In this document: positions 4,766 through 5,083 of the stretch, piece by piece
Layout: every line of letters begins with the position of its first letter
How positions within the stretch are numbered: the stretch's first letter is position 1
Origin: Methylothermaceae bacterium
GTDB lineage: Bacteria > Pseudomonadota > Gammaproteobacteria > Methylococcales > Methylothermaceae
Assembly: GCA_027024125.1 (NCBI GenBank)
Contig: JALVSV010000257.1
Coordinates: 1-5,083 of the forward strand
Direction: 5' to 3'
Length of the DNA: 5,083 bases
Program-made: the position numbers and the translations under genes
Notes under the pieces: model-generated
Databases searched by the model: none
What the model was told of the DNA's origin: nothing
What the model saw: the letters and a program-made list of their open reading frames with translations, nothing else

Positions 4766-5083
4766 CTACCTCCGCGCGGGTTGAGCAAATCGTGCACTGG
4801 TGAGTGACTGGAGAAAGGCAACCAGATCGGCTTTCTCCTGGGTGGTCAGGCCCAGGGGGCGAATTCCGCCGTCGAGCATGGGGTTGTCCAACCCCCCTCG
4901 ATCGTAGAAATCCACCACTTCCTCCAGGGTCTTGAGACTGCCGTCGTGCATGTAAGGGGCGGTGAGGGCAATGTTGCGCAGAGTCGAGGTTTTGAACTTG
5001 CCAATGTCCTCGATCTCCCCGCTGACGACAAAACGCCCCAGCTCCGACAGTTCCGCCTGGGTCAAAACCGCCTCGTCGACGGG
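4766..5083 (-). CDS. Di-haem cytochrome c peroxidase / MauG-family protein, C-terminal fragment
   Basis: The last 105 codons plus the stop (TAG, 4768-4766) are in the window. The frame is open to the right edge, so the true start and both CxxCH haem motifs lie outside. The segment has the family signature of the C-terminal haem domain: GRFVVSGEIEDIGKFKTSTLRN, TAPYMHDGSL, TLEEVVDFYDRGG, then IRPLGLTTQEKADLVAFLQSLT. By family knowledge these are periplasmic enzymes with two c haems that reduce H2O2 or, in MauG, oxidise a protein substrate. Fifteen residues from the His of MHDG, counting it as one, is Tyr (codon 4906-4904). Classical bacterial peroxidases have a haem-ligand Met there and MauG has Tyr, so this member looks MauG-like. 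The fragment ends with the phosphoesterase ribosome binding site in its last codons, indicating one operon. Confidence 0.9.
   Translation of the reverse strand, partial: PVDEAVLTQAELSELGRFVVSGEIEDIGKFKTSTLRNIALTAPYMHDGSLKTLEEVVDFYDRGGLDNPMLDGGIRPLGLTTQEKADLVAFLQSLTSARFAQPARR

Noticed and set aside
4221..4784. Long plus-strand open frame (187 codons) opposite the metallophosphoesterase
   Set aside because: It lies antisense to a gene with complete family motifs and has no recognisable domain; it is a shadow of that gene's codon bias.

Overview
The window looks like chromosomal DNA of a Gram-negative gammaproteobacterium. Evidence is the tripartite RND-type metal efflux genes, an OmpR-class response regulator, a Tat-exported enzyme with periplasmic c-type haem proteins, and short palindromic intergenic elements of the sort common in Chromatiales, Methylococcales and relatives. 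The lineage is inferred, and no species can be named from the sequence alone.

Left block, minus strand (1-2068). This is a probable copper/silver-type efflux operon, transcribed right to left from a promoter near 2040-2068. The order is a small secreted Cys/His-rich protein (1662-2024), a TolC/CusC-type outer-membrane factor (274-1578), and the start of a CusB-type membrane fusion protein (1-149, cut by the window edge). The RND pump gene (cusA-like) is expected beyond the left edge. A Fur-like palindrome lies at the predicted transcription start. Hairpins occupy both spacers inside the operon.

Middle (2069-3287). The 377-base divergent spacer carries a 100-bp palindromic element (2117-2216). 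An OmpR/PhoB-type response regulator follows on the plus strand (2402-3097), with no histidine kinase beside it. A second element, about 185 bp, separates the regulator from the convergent operon on its right. Its ends coincide with the stop codons of both convergent genes: each stop is the TAG of a CTAG tetranucleotide present at both borders. This suggests insertion into a shared CTAG where the two genes once overlapped tail to tail.

Right block, minus strand (3283-5083). This is a tight operon: the C-terminal part of a di-haem cytochrome c peroxidase/MauG-family enzyme (4766-5083, cut by the right edge), a Tat-exported metallophosphoesterase (3687-4760), and a small monohaem cytochrome c with a SoxA-like C-terminal half (3283-3672). 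All three products should act in the periplasm, the cytochrome perhaps as redox partner of the di-haem enzyme. Three residue-level oddities stand out: a Tyr where classical peroxidases have the haem-ligand Met, a GEHD in place of GNHD in the phosphoesterase, and a Cys in the cytochrome at the place where SoxA carries its haem-ligating Cys.

No tRNA, rRNA, CRISPR array or transposase gene was seen.
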